NCBI RefSeq assembly: GCF_024713945.1
Contig: NC_134685.1
Span: 2,041,001 to 2,105,000 of the forward strand
Length of the DNA: 64,000 bases
Origin: Dermatophagoides farinae
Taxonomy: Eukaryota; Arthropoda; Arachnida; Sarcoptiformes; Pyroglyphidae
Direction of reading: 5' to 3'
The translations under genes and the position numbers were made by a program. Shown here piece after piece: positions 25,291-51,401 of this stretch. The notes beneath the pieces were generated by a model. The model was given only the letters and a program-made list of their open reading frames with translations. It ran no database searches and was not told where the DNA came from. Every line of letters begins with the position of its first letter. Position 1 is the first letter of the stretch.

Positions 25291-28200
25291 GGATCATCAT
25301 AATCATCCACATAAAATAAATTACGTGAACGTGAATCGATTATTTTCATTGTGAAAATCCCAATACAATAACATGATTATTGGATAAATTCATAAAATGG
25401 ATGATGATGATGATGATTCAAGTTGATTTCGATTTTTTCATTTATGCACTTTTTTTCATTCAACAATTCAATTGTTTTTCTCCATTGATATGTGATGATG
25501 ATGATGATGATGATGATGAACAGCAACAATAACAAACACAATCATTATCATTCTGATAATCATTTTCTGTTTTGTTTTGTTTCAATCTAATGTGGGAAAG
25601 ATTACAATCGTTCAAATTCTTCGATTCCAAATGGGAAAAAAAACTCAATACTCGATATCTGTAGATATAGATATTAATTATGGAATGAACAAAAAAAAAA
25701 TCGTTTCACACATCCAATCCATTCATCTATTCGGCCTTATTTTTATATATCGATCAATTGTAGGAATGGTTGTTCTTGGTTGTGCTTGATGATCATTATA
25801 ATGAATTTATATACAACAACAACAAAGTATGAAAAAAAAAATGAAAAAGATTAGTTGATATCGAAATTTATCATGATAGTTACCATTATTATTATTATTA
25901 TCATCATCGTCATCATCATCATTATCACCATTTTGATCATCATTATTATTATCATCATCATCATCATCATTATCTGGATAGTTAACAAAGTTTTTTTTTC
26001 GCATCATTATTATTATTGATAGGATCATGTGCCAAATGCATGAATCGAATTCCAAAAAAAAAAATCCAAAAAAATGATAGTTCCAAACACAAGAGAATCT
26101 ATTAATACCTTTATGAACAGTGTCGAGTGAAAATAGAAATGATAATAGAATGATAAAAATTGAAAATTTTTATTTTTTCTATTCGAAATTAAATTTATCT
26201 GATCTGATGATGATCATTCAATCAATCAATCAATCAATTCATCCATCAATCAATATTGATATCAATAGAAATCTTTTCATTGAAATAAAGATTTTTTTAG
26301 CTAAAAAAACAACTGTCGAGGAAAATGAAATGTCAGATTCTTTTTTTTTTTTTTTACTTTGCATCAAGAATAATCAACGAATTTCGTATATGAATGAATG
26401 AATGAATGAATGATATCTTTATGGATCGTTGCGAATTGTCGTCAGAAAGAAAAAAAAAATTTCTACTGTTGATGAATTTATTCTCTCATAGTATGAACAT
26501 CCATTTATAATATGGATCCCTTTTCCAGTTGGAACAAAAGCTCATCGTAATAATAATTTTTTTTTTCTTCATAACATTCAACATCATTTGAAAAGCAAGC
26601 AAGTTGATTAAATTTTAATGAATCTTTATAATCATCACTATATATTGTCATTTTTATCAGGAATAATCTGACGCCTATCTATCTTTGCATCTATCTATCT
26701 ATCTATCTAATTTCCAAATGGCCCATATACAAAAAAAAAGAAAAAAGGCGTAAAATTCAACGATCGATATGCATATCATCATCATCATCATCATCATCAT
26801 CCACAGAAAAAAAAACGATGAAAAGATTCTCAATGTGGACATATGAATAATGGTGGTAAAAAGTGAACAAAAATTCTATGAATACGGCCAAGCAAGAATT
26901 AAACAAAGAGATAGATGAATGAATGAATGAATAGAAAACAAAAATTGCCACGAATTTATCATCACCAAAAAAAAAAAAAAAAAACGATGAATCAATGGAA
27001 TGAATGAATGCAATGAAAAAAAAAATTGCCACATAATGATGATGATGATGATGATGGTGGTGGTGGAACAAAAACAAAGAAAAATTCAAACAAACCAACA
27101 GACGAGAGGATAAAAAACGAGCTGATATCCCAGTTTTTTTTTTCGGGAACCAGAATTTTTCTTCGTTCATCATCATCATCAACATGGTTAGTGATTGCTG
27201 AAACTGTAAAAGAAAAAAAACAATAAAAAAAAGAGTGAGAGAGAAAAAGTCCAAAAAAAACACATTAACAATGCGAAACGTGTCAGAATTCTTTTCATTC
27301 ATTTTCACAATTGTCTGTATTGGAATTTGATCCAAATCGCAAGAATCGTTTTGTTGTTGTTGTTGTTGTTGTCGTCGCTATTTCTGTTTTAAACATCAAA
27401 TAATGAGGACATCAGCTAATTATAATGAAAATTCGTTATGAGAGACAAAAAAAAGGTTATTCCACCATCACCATCACCATCAGCATCGTCATCATCATCA
27501 TTGATTCGCAATTATCAATTCGCATCAATCGAGAATCGTATATGTAACATATTGATGAACATAACATCGAATAAAGTCTCTCTATGTGTGTGTAAATTAT
27601 TTTTGATGATTATTACCATGGATGAACAACAACAGCAGCAAAACAAAAAAAAAATATCCGGTTATTAGTTCATGCTACACAGTAATAATTATGATGATGA
27701 TGATGATGATGATACGTGGTTTTCCTGGCTTTTCTTTCTCACATTCTTTCTATTTTTGCAATTTAAGCTAAAATTTAACAATTCAAGTCATGTATATTAC
27801 CATCAAACTGTGTGTATGTTGGTTGGTTGGTTGGTTGGCCAGAATGTTTTCAGTCACAGGCTACACAAATCCACACCAAAAAAAAAAATGAAAAAAATGA
27901 ACTTTTTTTCCACTATTTGATGGTTGAAATAATAACCAAGCTGGTTGATCCATGAAGAAAAGTAACGAAGAAAAAAAGAATAAAAAAAAACGGAAATTCA
28001 CTACAATTAATGCCATGAGGGTTTTTTTTTCTCTGTGTGTGTGTGTGTGTTGGTGGTACACTTAGTGATTAAATTCGGAACCACAACCTTGTAATGAATT
28101 TTCTTTTGTTTTATCAATGATCAATGATCAATTTTAAAATCAATTCAGGTCAAAGGCCCAAAACAAAAACAAAATACGAATATGGAAAACAAAAAAAAAA

Positions 28201-30055
28201 AATTTTTTTCTTGAATCAGGTCAAAGATTTCTTTCTTTCGTTTTTTTTTTTGGGGCCAATGTTTTCGTCGAGAAAATATCGTTATTGCTGCATTTTCGTA
28301 TCAATTTTTTTATTTCGTATTTGGCTGATAAAAAAAATTTATACCAATCACAATTATCAATTTTCATTTGTATGTGTGTTTGCCACTTTCAAACGTTTCA
28401 AATATCAACATTCATATCATCATCATTGGCAATTGTAATTTGTGTTTATAATTTAAACATTTTATAATCAATAAACGATAATGAAACCAATTATTTTTTT
28501 CTCTTCGTTTATCTGGTTTTGTTTGTTTGTTTGTTTGTCTTCATTCATTCATGGATATATGAAACGTTCGTTCGAATCGAACGTTTTTTTTCTCGTTGTT
28601 GCTGCTGCTGCTGCTGCTCGAATCGAATCGAATGTCATTTCTGTGGTGAATTTTTTTTTAAACTTCGAGCTCGACATTGTCGTCGATGATTTTTGTGAGA
28701 ATTTGAAACTTTGAAAAAATTTTTTCTCGCCATTCAACATCAGTGGTAAGTGGAGCGCTTTTTTTCTGTTTTTTTTTTTAATTTCCTCCTCCGATGATGA
28801 TGATGATGATGACAATTGAATGATGATCATTTTATTTTGCATATCTGCTCTGTTGGATTATTTGTAAATAGTGTATGTTTGCCCAAAAAAAAAAAAAAAA
28901 AAAAAAAAAATCCTGATTTCCGATCACCAATCTCATCGCACACACACACACAACTTGATTAGATTTTGAGACTATCTTGGTGACAGGGCAGAACAGTGAA
29001 AAAAAAACCCAGTGAAAAAAAAAATTAAATTTGTCCCAGAAATCTTTTTTTTTTTTTTTGTTTCTCGAAACATCCAAAAAAAACAAATCATCGAGAGGAA
29101 AATGAATATATGCAGAGAAAGTGGTAGCCCATCATGTATAGCCAAAATATTTCTTGTGATGGTGAAACAAACAGGTTTCAAATGAGATTTGCAACAACAA
29201 CAACGTAGATTTCAACATTACGAAGCCATTCAATTCAATTTAATTCGATGAATTTAGAATTTTTCAATTGCTTAATTTTTTTGTTTATGTGTATTGGTCA
29301 TTATCATCATCATCATCTTCATCGTCATTATAATGATAATTCATTTTATGTGTAGAAAAAAAAAACAAATTGACCATTGACTGTTTTGATGCATGATTAT
29401 TATCGATTTTCGATTATGATGATGATCGATTGATTTGTAAAATTAGAAAAAAATGAAAATTTCTTTTTTTTCACTTTTTTCCCGGTTTCAATGATGGAAA
29501 TATTTATTATTAAGTGATGATGATGATCATGGATAATTTGTATTAATTTTTATTGATATTTTCTTCAAATAGGTTCATCCGGTAAGCCAACACAAGCCAT
29601 CCATCCATCTATCGAATGTAACAACGTTATGATCATTGATCATTGAAAATCATCATCATCATCATCATCGTCATAAAGTCGTCATCGTTATTTGCGTCGT
29701 TTATTTTCATTGATTGGTGTATGTGTATGAATGACCTTCATATCATCAACAACAATATATCGATAAATACACACACACACATACACACACACACACACAC
29801 AGGATTTTAATTCTACGACGATTCACTATTATTGAAAATGTGAATATCAGTTTGAAATGGCAAATGTTTGTTGTTTTTTTTCCTGATATCAATCAATCAA
29901 CAACAACAACAACATCAACTATATGCTGTGTCAATGTGTTTCATTGGTGTTGATAATTTTGAAAACTTTTGAATAACTTTTTTTTAAAAAAAAAGTAGAC
30001 GATATAAAAAATTCTTCTTCAAGTGCCAAACAGTGTAATTGCCAATCAATCAATA

Positions 30056-33000
30056 ATGAATTTTTCAACATACAACAAATCTAGGCCATCATCATTGGCC
30101 ATTATTACCATCATCGTTATATTTGTTGCTTGTTGTAAATTATCATTACAAATAGGAATACAAGATGATGAAAATACGACCAATATTACAACGATATTAC
30201 CAACATCAATAAATAATCATCCTTTAGCCGAATCATTGAACGACGATGATGATGATGATGATGATAATCGAGCAAATTCTAGTGCCAATGATAACGACGA
30301 CAACAACAACAATAATGATGACGATGATGATGGTGATGAAAACAGTCAAGCAGATGATGAAATTTCCGCCGAATTAACTTCTGGTATGATGATAAGAATT
30401 TAAAAAAATTTTTTTGAGAAAAAGTTTTGCATTTGTTACTTACGTTAACTCTTTTTGTTATTGTTGTTGTTGTTGATGAGGTTGAAATTTTTTTCTTTTG
30501 AGAATTTTCTTTCCACCTCCCTTTGCCTCCCCCACACACACGAAAATGAAAAATTTAAATTGGATTTTTCTTTTTTTTATTTATATTGTGATGGTTTTTT
30601 TTCTTCATCGAATCATTCAATCAGAATCAGATTTACAACGTTCGACTATTTCGACAACTGTTGCAACCACTATGTTAATGAAGCGTGAAACAGCGACGAC
30701 GACAACGACAACAACAACAACAACAACACCTGATCCATTTGAAGATTTTGAATCCGGTGAATTAATTTCTGATGGTGATTTGAAAAAATTATCCAAAATT
30801 ATTAAAATTAATGATGAAAATCTGCCAAAATTGAAGAAAATATCGACAAAATTGAATAAATTAGTTGAAAAAGTGGATGAAAACCATGGTCATATACGGC
30901 CAGAATTATTGATTGATGAATTTTTACCCGATCCTGTTAGTGTACGTGATATACCTGTATCAAAAGAAGATGGTTGGCTTTCATCATATACTGGACAATT
31001 TTCCAATGTTATGATGTATGGTATACGTAATGTGGAAATTAAATCAATTCGTATTAATGTTGGAAAATTATATGCCAATGTAAGTTGTGACAATGTTTTT
31101 TTCAAACACCAGCTAGCATCAAAAATTTAATTTAAAAAACATTTGATTTTCTTTCCTCCATCATAGATTGTTTTAACCATATCGCATGTATTTCTAACCG
31201 GAAACTATACACTCGACGGTTCGGTAAGTAGTATGGTAATAAATACAAAATGAATGATAATGACACAAATGAATGTTTACAACAATAACAACAAAAAAAC
31301 CTCCGGACCCGGGCTAGAATTTTTCTTGAATTCCAATGATACAACGTTTGTTTGTTTGTTTGTACCATTTGTATTTTCAAATGATGATGATGGTGATGCA
31401 AGTGGATGAAAGTTGAATTTTTTTCTACCGGAAAACAAACCGGAAATTAATTTCCGATTTATTTATTTAAAAAAATGACATGATCCAAAAAAAAGTGAAA
31501 AGATTCTCCCTCGTAACAACAACAACAACAACAACGATGATTATGTTTTTGAAGATTTTCTAAACTTGAAGTAAAAAAAAAATTGGATCAGAACTACTCA
31601 ATTAAAATTTCATGTGGTGGATTCACCATATTTACCCGCCTGCAATAACAACAACAACAACAACAACAAGAATACAGGCCATATCTGGATTCTATTCTCG
31701 ATGGATCACTTGGGACCATGATGATGATGATGATGAAACAAGATATAAACTACAACATTTGGATAAAGAAATTGAGACAAATACAATAGTATTTATTTAG
31801 TTTATTTGTCAACTATAGTACTACTAATACTATCAATGTCGTTTTTTTTTATTATTTTGAATCTTAAAAAGTTTGATGATGATGATGAAAAACAAGATAC
31901 CAAGTGGAAAAATATTAAAGAATAATTAGTATTAAATAAGAATAGCTACTGCTGCTGCTGCTGCTGTTGTTGTTGTTGTTGTTACCAAAATGGAATTATT
32001 ATCGTTTGTTTCTGGAACAAATTCTGTTTGCTGCTGTTTTTTTTTAGAGAGAGACCATAATGAATGTTTTTTTTGAGTGTTTTTTTTTGTTTGTTTGTTT
32101 GTCTTTATTCTTTGAAAATTTTTTCTTTGAAATTGACGTATATTGAGTGAATAAAAAAACATATATCTATCTATCTATAAATAAATAAATTAACCCTTTG
32201 AGACTATAGCAACAACTACAACCACTGCCACCACCACTACTATCTTGTAGATAATTTGATCGTTTGTTGTCTTTTTTTCTCCAAATTTTCCAGAATAAAT
32301 AAATGAATGAATAGTGGAAAGAAAAACTTTTAAACTGATCCAAAAAAAACATTTTCACGTCCCAAATGAACCAGCCAGATGATATTTAGTTCCCACAATG
32401 GTGGGAAAAAAGGCGAGAGAGAGAGAGTTTGAAATCTATTCTTCTTTGAAGAAAAAAAGAAAATTGATGATTTGATTTCGATCATTCATTCATTCATTTT
32501 TTTTACCATTTGTCCATTGGTACAGAACCTAGGGGCCTTGAAATGGCTTTTTTTTTATTATTCTCGGTATTCAATGAATTTTCTCTCATTGTTGGTTGGT
32601 TAGATATCGTTAGAGTTTGAAAAGTTTTTTTTTGTTTTGTTTTGTTCCCTGGTCCACACAAGCCAATCGTTATTGTTGTAGCAATTAATCACTTTTTTTC
32701 GGAAATAAAGTTTTGTCTCGCCTTTTTTTGTTTTTTTCATTTGGTTGCCTGATTGATAGATGATGATCATGGTCATGATCATCTTTTTATTTATGATACT
32801 TGATTCTTTCCATTCTAAATGTTAATCAATTATTAACTTAATCATTGTTGTTTGTTTTTCTACACAGGTATCATTTGTATCGATCAATGGTGATGGAACA
32901 TTTCGTTTCAATATAACCGACATGGAAATTGAAGCATATGGTAATCTGGAAAGAACACCGGATGGCCTGCTACGTATCGATACAATCGATTTGAATATGA

Positions 33001-36000
33001 AAGCAGATGAAGTGAATTTAGATTTAGAAAATTTTGAAGTACTTGGTTCCGAAGTAATCGCACAGACAATCATCAATGCATTAAGTGATATAATTTTCGA
33101 TCAAGTTAAATACACTGTTACGGATAAAATATCGACAAAAATTCAACTTTTAATCAATAAACGTTTGGAAAAGATTGAAATCGGTAAATTAATTAAATAT
33201 GAATCGGAAATATTATTCGATGATATATTGGCAATGGTAGCAAAATTGATTGGAAATTTTTTCGAACCAATACCATTACCATCATTTCAACGACAAATAC
33301 AGACAAAAATTCTACAATTAATACCGATGAATATTTCCATACAAATTGAACATGGAAAACTATATGGCCTGACAACATTTCGTCGTATGGGTGATATCTA
33401 CGTTATCTATGAAGATGAATCGGCCATCATTGAAGCTGAAGTTGGTTTTCTAAATCTTACCGGTAAATATGATTGGATTATCGATGTATTGGGTAAGTTT
33501 TTGTTTGTTTGTTTGTTTTTTCTTTTGCTCAATAACCAGCTACAAATTTTACAATTTGAAAAAAAATGTTTCCGTTATTTTTTTTATTTTTTTTTGCTTC
33601 AACTTTAAAGTGAAAATTAATGAATCTTCTAAATGATGTTTCTTGATGATGATGATGATTGTTCCATGTTTTTATATTTGTTCATAATGATAATTCTTGA
33701 AATCCATCAAGAATTTTTTTTTATTTTTGAAAAAAATTGAACAAAATGAATGAACTTTCATGATGACGGTTCTTACATAAAAAGCATGACACATACAAAC
33801 AAACATTCGAAATTCTTTTCTCCTTTCTTTACCCTCCAGTCCATTTCATTTCCTATTTTTGTTTTTTTTTTGTTGCTTTCGAAGAAAAAAAAACCGTTTA
33901 AAACAAAGTTACTTTAGTTATTCAAGCGAAGAGAGAAAGAGACAAGACAAGACAAGAGAGTGAGGAAAAGAATTTTTTTTTTTTGACTTTTTCTTCCAAA
34001 TTTCAGTTCATTTTTTTTATGTTTGTCAGTCGTCATCATCATATAGACCATCGTTGTCTTATCTCAATGGCAATTGCGATGATGATGATGATGGAAAACA
34101 TTCGTAATGTTTGACGGCGGCGGCGGCGGCTACAGAATTCTTTTTTTTCGTGTTTCTCAATTCTATTTTTGATTTTTTTTTGTTTTGGCTTATAATTTAA
34201 AAAAATGAAATTTTTTTTTATATGAGAAAAGTGTTAAATGAATTGAGAACAACACCCACTCACTTAAGTGAGAGATTTACAACTTTCAAAGACACACACT
34301 GATGATACAAACATTGAAACGGATGAACTATCTATCTATGTATCTCTCTTTTTTTGAGTCAAACGAAAAAAAACATTCATAAAAAAAATGAAATGAAATG
34401 AAATTAGTCGTGATAAACACTTCTTCTTCTTCTTATTTTTTTTTTGTCCAACTTGAATTCGATTCTGTAGTGTGTGTGTGTAAGTGGGAATAGTAAAAAT
34501 TTGACTTTTGGCTAGAATTCTTTCTTTCTTTTATGTTGTTGCTTTTTCCGGTTCTCTGGTATGAATGAAAGAATTTCTTCTTCTTCTTCTTCTTTATGTT
34601 TATGGATTCCATGGAACATACACACACACGAATCAACACCCATTGTGTGTGTGAGTGTGTGTTTTTCTTTTTTTTTTCTCACACATAAATTCATTTTCAG
34701 GTTTAATGAGCCTGAACTTGACAGAATAGTGAATGCTGGCCAAAAAAAAACTGTGTTTGTCGTTTATCGTATCGTTCTATATAACCGATTATCTTCCTGG
34801 TTGTTTGTTGTTATTTTGATTTCCTATAGGATATACGCGTATGATTCAGATTCTGTATATGGTGATGATGATAATAATTGTCTTTGCTTGTTTGTTCTGT
34901 AAATCATTTTTTTTTTTTTTTTTTTTTTTTTTGATTAATTTGAATTTGAATTTGAAGTTTTTTTTCTAGTGCAAACCATAAACTTTACTTATTCATTATT
35001 ATAAATGTCCTTCATCATCATCATCATCATCATTGGTTGGCGGATTCAATTTCGAAATACCAATCTGATCTGGAGATATATATTTCGATCAATAGATTTT
35101 CGTCTATTTCTAGAGCTTTTCAATTTCCAATAACAACAACAACAACAACAAAAAAAATGAAGAGAATATTTATATATAGTGATATAATTTATATCGATGG
35201 ATCGAATATTCTATATTTCAAATTCAATACTGTAGAATTTATTGCATTTCAACATTCTGGTGTGTGTGTGTGTCTGTATGTGTTTGCGTTATTTGGCTTT
35301 TGTATTATTAAATTGAACAAATTCAAAAAAAAAACAGAAAAGGAATTTAACATTTGGAATCACGATATTTTTCGTTTCGTTTCGTTTCCATTTGATTCGG
35401 GTCGCTTTTCAGCTATAGCAGTAGTTTATTTTTTTTGGTTGGTTGACTGATGAATAAAGATTTGATGGTGGTGGTGGAGCAAAAAAAAAAGGAGAAGAAT
35501 CGAAATCTTTTTTTTTCATTTTAGCTTGCGTTTTATTCATTTTTCCCATTTGGATTTTTTGATTTTATTTTCTGTTTTTTTTTCTCTCAACGATTTCAGA
35601 CATGCTGCTACTATTGTATGTTTGTTTGTTTGTTTATAAAGAATATTTCATCATTAGAATTTCCACTTACTTATAGATTCCTATAGGAATCAATTCGATA
35701 GATCGATATTTCACCATCATTCATTCATTGTGTTATTCAATGTGAATGATGATGATGATGATGAAAAAAAATCAAATCTTTAACTGACTGACTGACTGTA
35801 TATTTAAGAAACTATTTGATGTTGAATTAAATTCAAAATTTTTTTGTTCATTTGTGATTGTTGTTTGTTTTTTTTTCATTTCAATCTAATCGTTTTTTTT
35901 CGTTTTTTTTTTCATTTTCAGGCCATAATGGACCCAGTGGTTCATCATCATTAGCCATCAACAATGTAACGGCATTTTTACGTATGCGACAACAATTGAA

Positions 36001-36220
36001 ACGTGGTTCAGTACCACGTTTAGAAGAATTTATGGTCAAAAATATTTCCTATGTTTGGATCGAAATGACTGGTCTTGGTATTTGGAATAATCTTTTAGAA
36101 TTGATTATAAATTCAATATCGAATATATTTCGTTTACAAATTGCCAATCTAATTACATCCACTGTATCGAAAGTGTTACAACAAGCATTGGATCGTTCAC
36201 AATTTAGTTTTATTCCTTGA
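30056..36220 (+). CDS. Secreted tandem TULIP-domain protein (JHBP/takeout-like plus mite group-7 allergen-like)
   Basis: Probably a secreted carrier or binder of hydrophobic ligands. Five exons: 30056-30383, 30625-31079, 31167-31223 (57 bases), 32868-33492 and 35922-36220. All junctions are GT/AG and in phase, giving 587 residues. Residues 1-35 form a signal peptide or anchor (LAIITIIVIFVACCKLSL). Residues 50-145 are an acidic Asp/Asn run and a Thr run, mostly coded by triplet repeats. Residues about 146-385 look like a JHBP/takeout (DUF233) module: VEIKSIRINVGKLYAN, TGNYTLDGSVSF, INGDGTFRFNITDMEI and the LLINKRLEKIE helix. Residues about 390-587 form a second module with the group-7 allergen pattern: GKLYGLTTFRRMGDIYV, EAEVGFLNLTGKYDW, and a final helix around LLELIINSISNIFRLQIANL. 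The start ATG fits the hydrophobic leader. Exon 2 has a second possible AG six bases downstream. The fold call is from pattern, not from alignment. Confidence 0.75.
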
Positions 36221-36968
36221 TTTGATGAAATGAAAAAAAAAAATTTTATTTGAAAACAAACAAACAAACAAACAATTCATCACCATCATCATATCATTAC
36301 CATCATCATCACAGACATGATTTGATTGTGAAACACGATCTCATGAATTTTTTTTCAAGAATAAACACACACACACACACAGAAACGCTGAAATAATGAA
36401 TTAAAAAAAAACGTTTATTTTCTGTATTTGAAATTCGTTATTATTCATTTGGACATATTGTGTGTGTGTGTGTGTGTGTACGCCCCAAAGGGTTAATTAA
36501 TTTTCATTTTTCAACAAAAAAAATTTTAAATTCAAATTCAAATTTGATCTTTGGATATTCATTATTATTATTGTATGTGTATGGGTTTTGTTTATTTTTT
36601 TTTCTTTGAATTTTATTTTTATCAATTCTATAATAGAATGAATGAATGAGTGAGAGAGATATATTTCACTTGTTTTGGAGAAGAAAAAAAATCGATTGTA
36701 TCGATTGTTGTTTATATTATGTGATATACACACATGACTGAAAAATTAATAATGATGAGATTCTGTAGGTGTGTCATTCTGTGTGTGTGTGTGTGTTTGT
36801 GTTGGTTGAAATTGGAATTATATTTACAAATTTTTTTTTAAATAATTAATTAAAACAATAACATAATATATAACAAGAATAGAGAAAATAGTAGAGGTAA
36901 AATTTATTTTTTTTTTTCGTTTGTTTATAAGATAATTTGGATTTAGATTTAGATAATATATGATTAAT
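36221..36968. other. Convergent 3' spacer between the TULIP gene and the kekkon-like gene
   Basis: Holds CA/TG runs (for example 36366-36381 and 36458-36478), AAAC runs and an AATAAA at 36360-36365 about 140 bases past the TULIP stop, which is a plausible poly(A) signal for it. No gene seen. Confidence 0.5.
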
Positions 36969-49023
<12,055 letters not shown>

Positions 49024-51370
49024 TGAATTTGGCCTTTTAATTGATAAAAATTTCTTTGTTATTTATCGATGTCATTATCTGTGTGTGTGCGTGCGCGTTG
49101 TTTTTCCAGGAATTTTATTCTTGCTGTTGAAATGGATTTCCGGTGCGTAGATTTCTAAGAGAAAAAAAGAGTAAAAAAAACCAAAATTATTATTAGTGGG
49201 ATTGAACATTCAAACACCTGAAAAAAGTCATTTTTTCGAAATTTAATCAAAAATCGATTCATTCATTCATTAGAATTTAATCGATTTTTATTATTGATTT
49301 TACATAGAAAGAGGACATTTTAAATGAAAATTTCAATAATTATCATCATCATCATCATCGTCATCATCGTCGTCGTCGTTTTTTTAGTTTGTTTGGACGA
49401 TTAAAGTGATTAATTAACACGATGATGATGGTGATGGTTGATATTTTTTTTCAATTTTAATCACATTTGTTATTTTCATGGAAACATTATTTAAAATTAT
49501 CTTTTGGTAGTGAAGATGAACGAAGAAAAAAAAACATTCTGTTCTGTGTGTAACAAACTTTTTTTCGTTTTTTTTTTTTTTTTTTTTGATCAACATACAA
49601 AACATGGATAATAATGGTGACAAACAATAAAGAGTTGTGTTTGGTGTGTGTGTTGGTGTGTACATGTACCATTTCATTGTTTAAATGCAAGCCAAATCTG
49701 ATATCATTTTCATTTCACACAATTTGAATTTGTTTCTTTTCTTTTCTTCTTTTTTTTTCTTTGAGAAAAAATGTGAAAATTGAACAAAGAAATTTATGTA
49801 AGGAAAAAGGAAGAACATACACAGAAACATTTGGAATAATTTATCAAACCCTGAACCAAAAAAAACGACGACGACGACAACGACAACAAGACGTTAATGG
49901 TATAAACTAGATTCTGATCCAAAGTTCCAATTGAAATATTTTTTTTTTGTTGTCGTCGTCGTTGTCGTCGTTTGTCGTTTGTTATTGAAACTTTTTCTCT
50001 TTTGTGCCCCCAAAATTCATGAAAATAAACAGACATACATACACACACACACACAAACCGAAAAAAGTTTTTCACAATATTTCATTCGTATAATTTTGTT
50101 TTTTTTTGTTTAGTTAAATTTTCAAATTCAAATGAATAAAACTGAATTTATTGAATATTCTATGGCCACTCTTTGAGCTGTTTGTGTGTGTGTGTGTGTG
50201 TGTTAACTTGTTTTATCTGCTCATTGATGGTCGTTTGATTCACAAAAATTCAATAAACAACAACAACAACAGCAACAGCAACAACAACAACAACAACGTG
50301 AAAGTAAACAATAAATCATAAATTTCAGAAAGATTCATGATTTTTGGCAAGAATGAAATGAAATGAAATGAAAAACTTTTTTTTTTGTTCAAGTGGCCTT
50401 TTTGATTATATGATTGTTATGATGATGATGATGATGATGATGTTCAATATATATCGAACCAAAAAGTGGCGGTGGTTATAATGACAGATAGGCAGAAGCA
50501 TGAAAAGAAGAAGGCAAAATGTTTGAAAGCCAAAGATAAATGGAAAATTTTTCTTCTTCATTTTTGAAGATCAAACATGAATGATAATGGTAATGATGGT
50601 AATGATGATGATGATGATGATGATGATGGTCCGAGAGAAAAAAAAAAAGAAAAGAAAAATGAATTTGGCCTCCATTTTTCTTCTTTCACTTTGGCCTAGA
50701 TGTTTGCTTTGATTTTTATCATCATTATCATCATCATCATCATCATCATCACCATATCATCGATATAATTCTATGGATAGAATTCTTAGAGACAGAATTA
50801 ATGATTGAATAAAAAAGAATATCCGGATATTTCAATGTTTAGGATCAAGTGATTAAAATGAAAAGAAAGAAAGACAGAAAGAAAGAATCCATATAATTTA
50901 TCCATTTCCAAATAACGTTATTAACATTTCTCTGATTTTTTCTTCTCTCTCTCTCTCTTTCTCGATATTCGGTTGAATAAATCCACCGAATAAATTAATG
51001 ATAGAATGAATGAATGAATAAAACGGATATATGAATAGAATGCAATTCTCGTCATCATCATCATTTTATTTATTAATGTGTGTGTGTGTGTGTGTGGTCA
51101 ATACTTCTTTTAAATATGACGTAAACATTTTTGTTGTTGTTGTTGTTGTTGTTGTCTGAATGAATGGATAAAAACTTTAGTTGTTATTGTGTGTAGTGGT
51201 CCAGGCTTTTATCCAAAAAAAAAAAAAGAAAAAAAAATCTTCTTTATGATGAAATTTGTGTCAATGAAACAAACAAACAAACAAACAAAAAACGACGAAT
51301 AATAAATTCAAGTGGTCATGTTTTGACCATTTTTGTTCGATTCAACATTTCAAATTATTTTTTTTCTCCG

Positions 51371-51401
<31 letters not shown>

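Larger units (their letters stand above)
14953..30055. other. 15-kb gene-poor, microsatellite-dense region
   Basis: No exon with recognisable protein similarity was found on either strand. The sequence is a mosaic of ATG/CAT, AAC/GTT, CA/TG, CT/GA and GAAT-type repeats and poly-A/T tracts, with unique AT-rich stretches between them. All longer open frames translate to runs of Phe, Ile, Asp, His, Met or Val coded by these repeats. It must include the promoter of the minus-strand membrane-protein gene (near 14960) and probably upstream sequence for the gene at 30056. Non-coding RNA or untranslated exons cannot be excluded. Confidence 0.6.

Noticed and set aside
25807-26055. Asp/Asn-rich minus-strand open frame resembling the acidic stretch of the TULIP gene
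   Set aside because: Resemblance comes from the same ATC/ATT repeats; it has no signal peptide, domain or splice partner.
26757-27335. 192-residue open frame on the minus strand
   Set aside because: It consists of Phe, His, Asp and Met runs coded by poly-A/T and ATC repeats, with no domain, no codon bias like the real genes and no splice context.
28481-28714. Open frame starting with a signal-peptide-like MKPIIFFSSF sequence
   Set aside because: Hydrophobic only because of T-rich sequence; it contains a GCT-repeat Ala run and lacks any conserved continuation or convincing splice donor.
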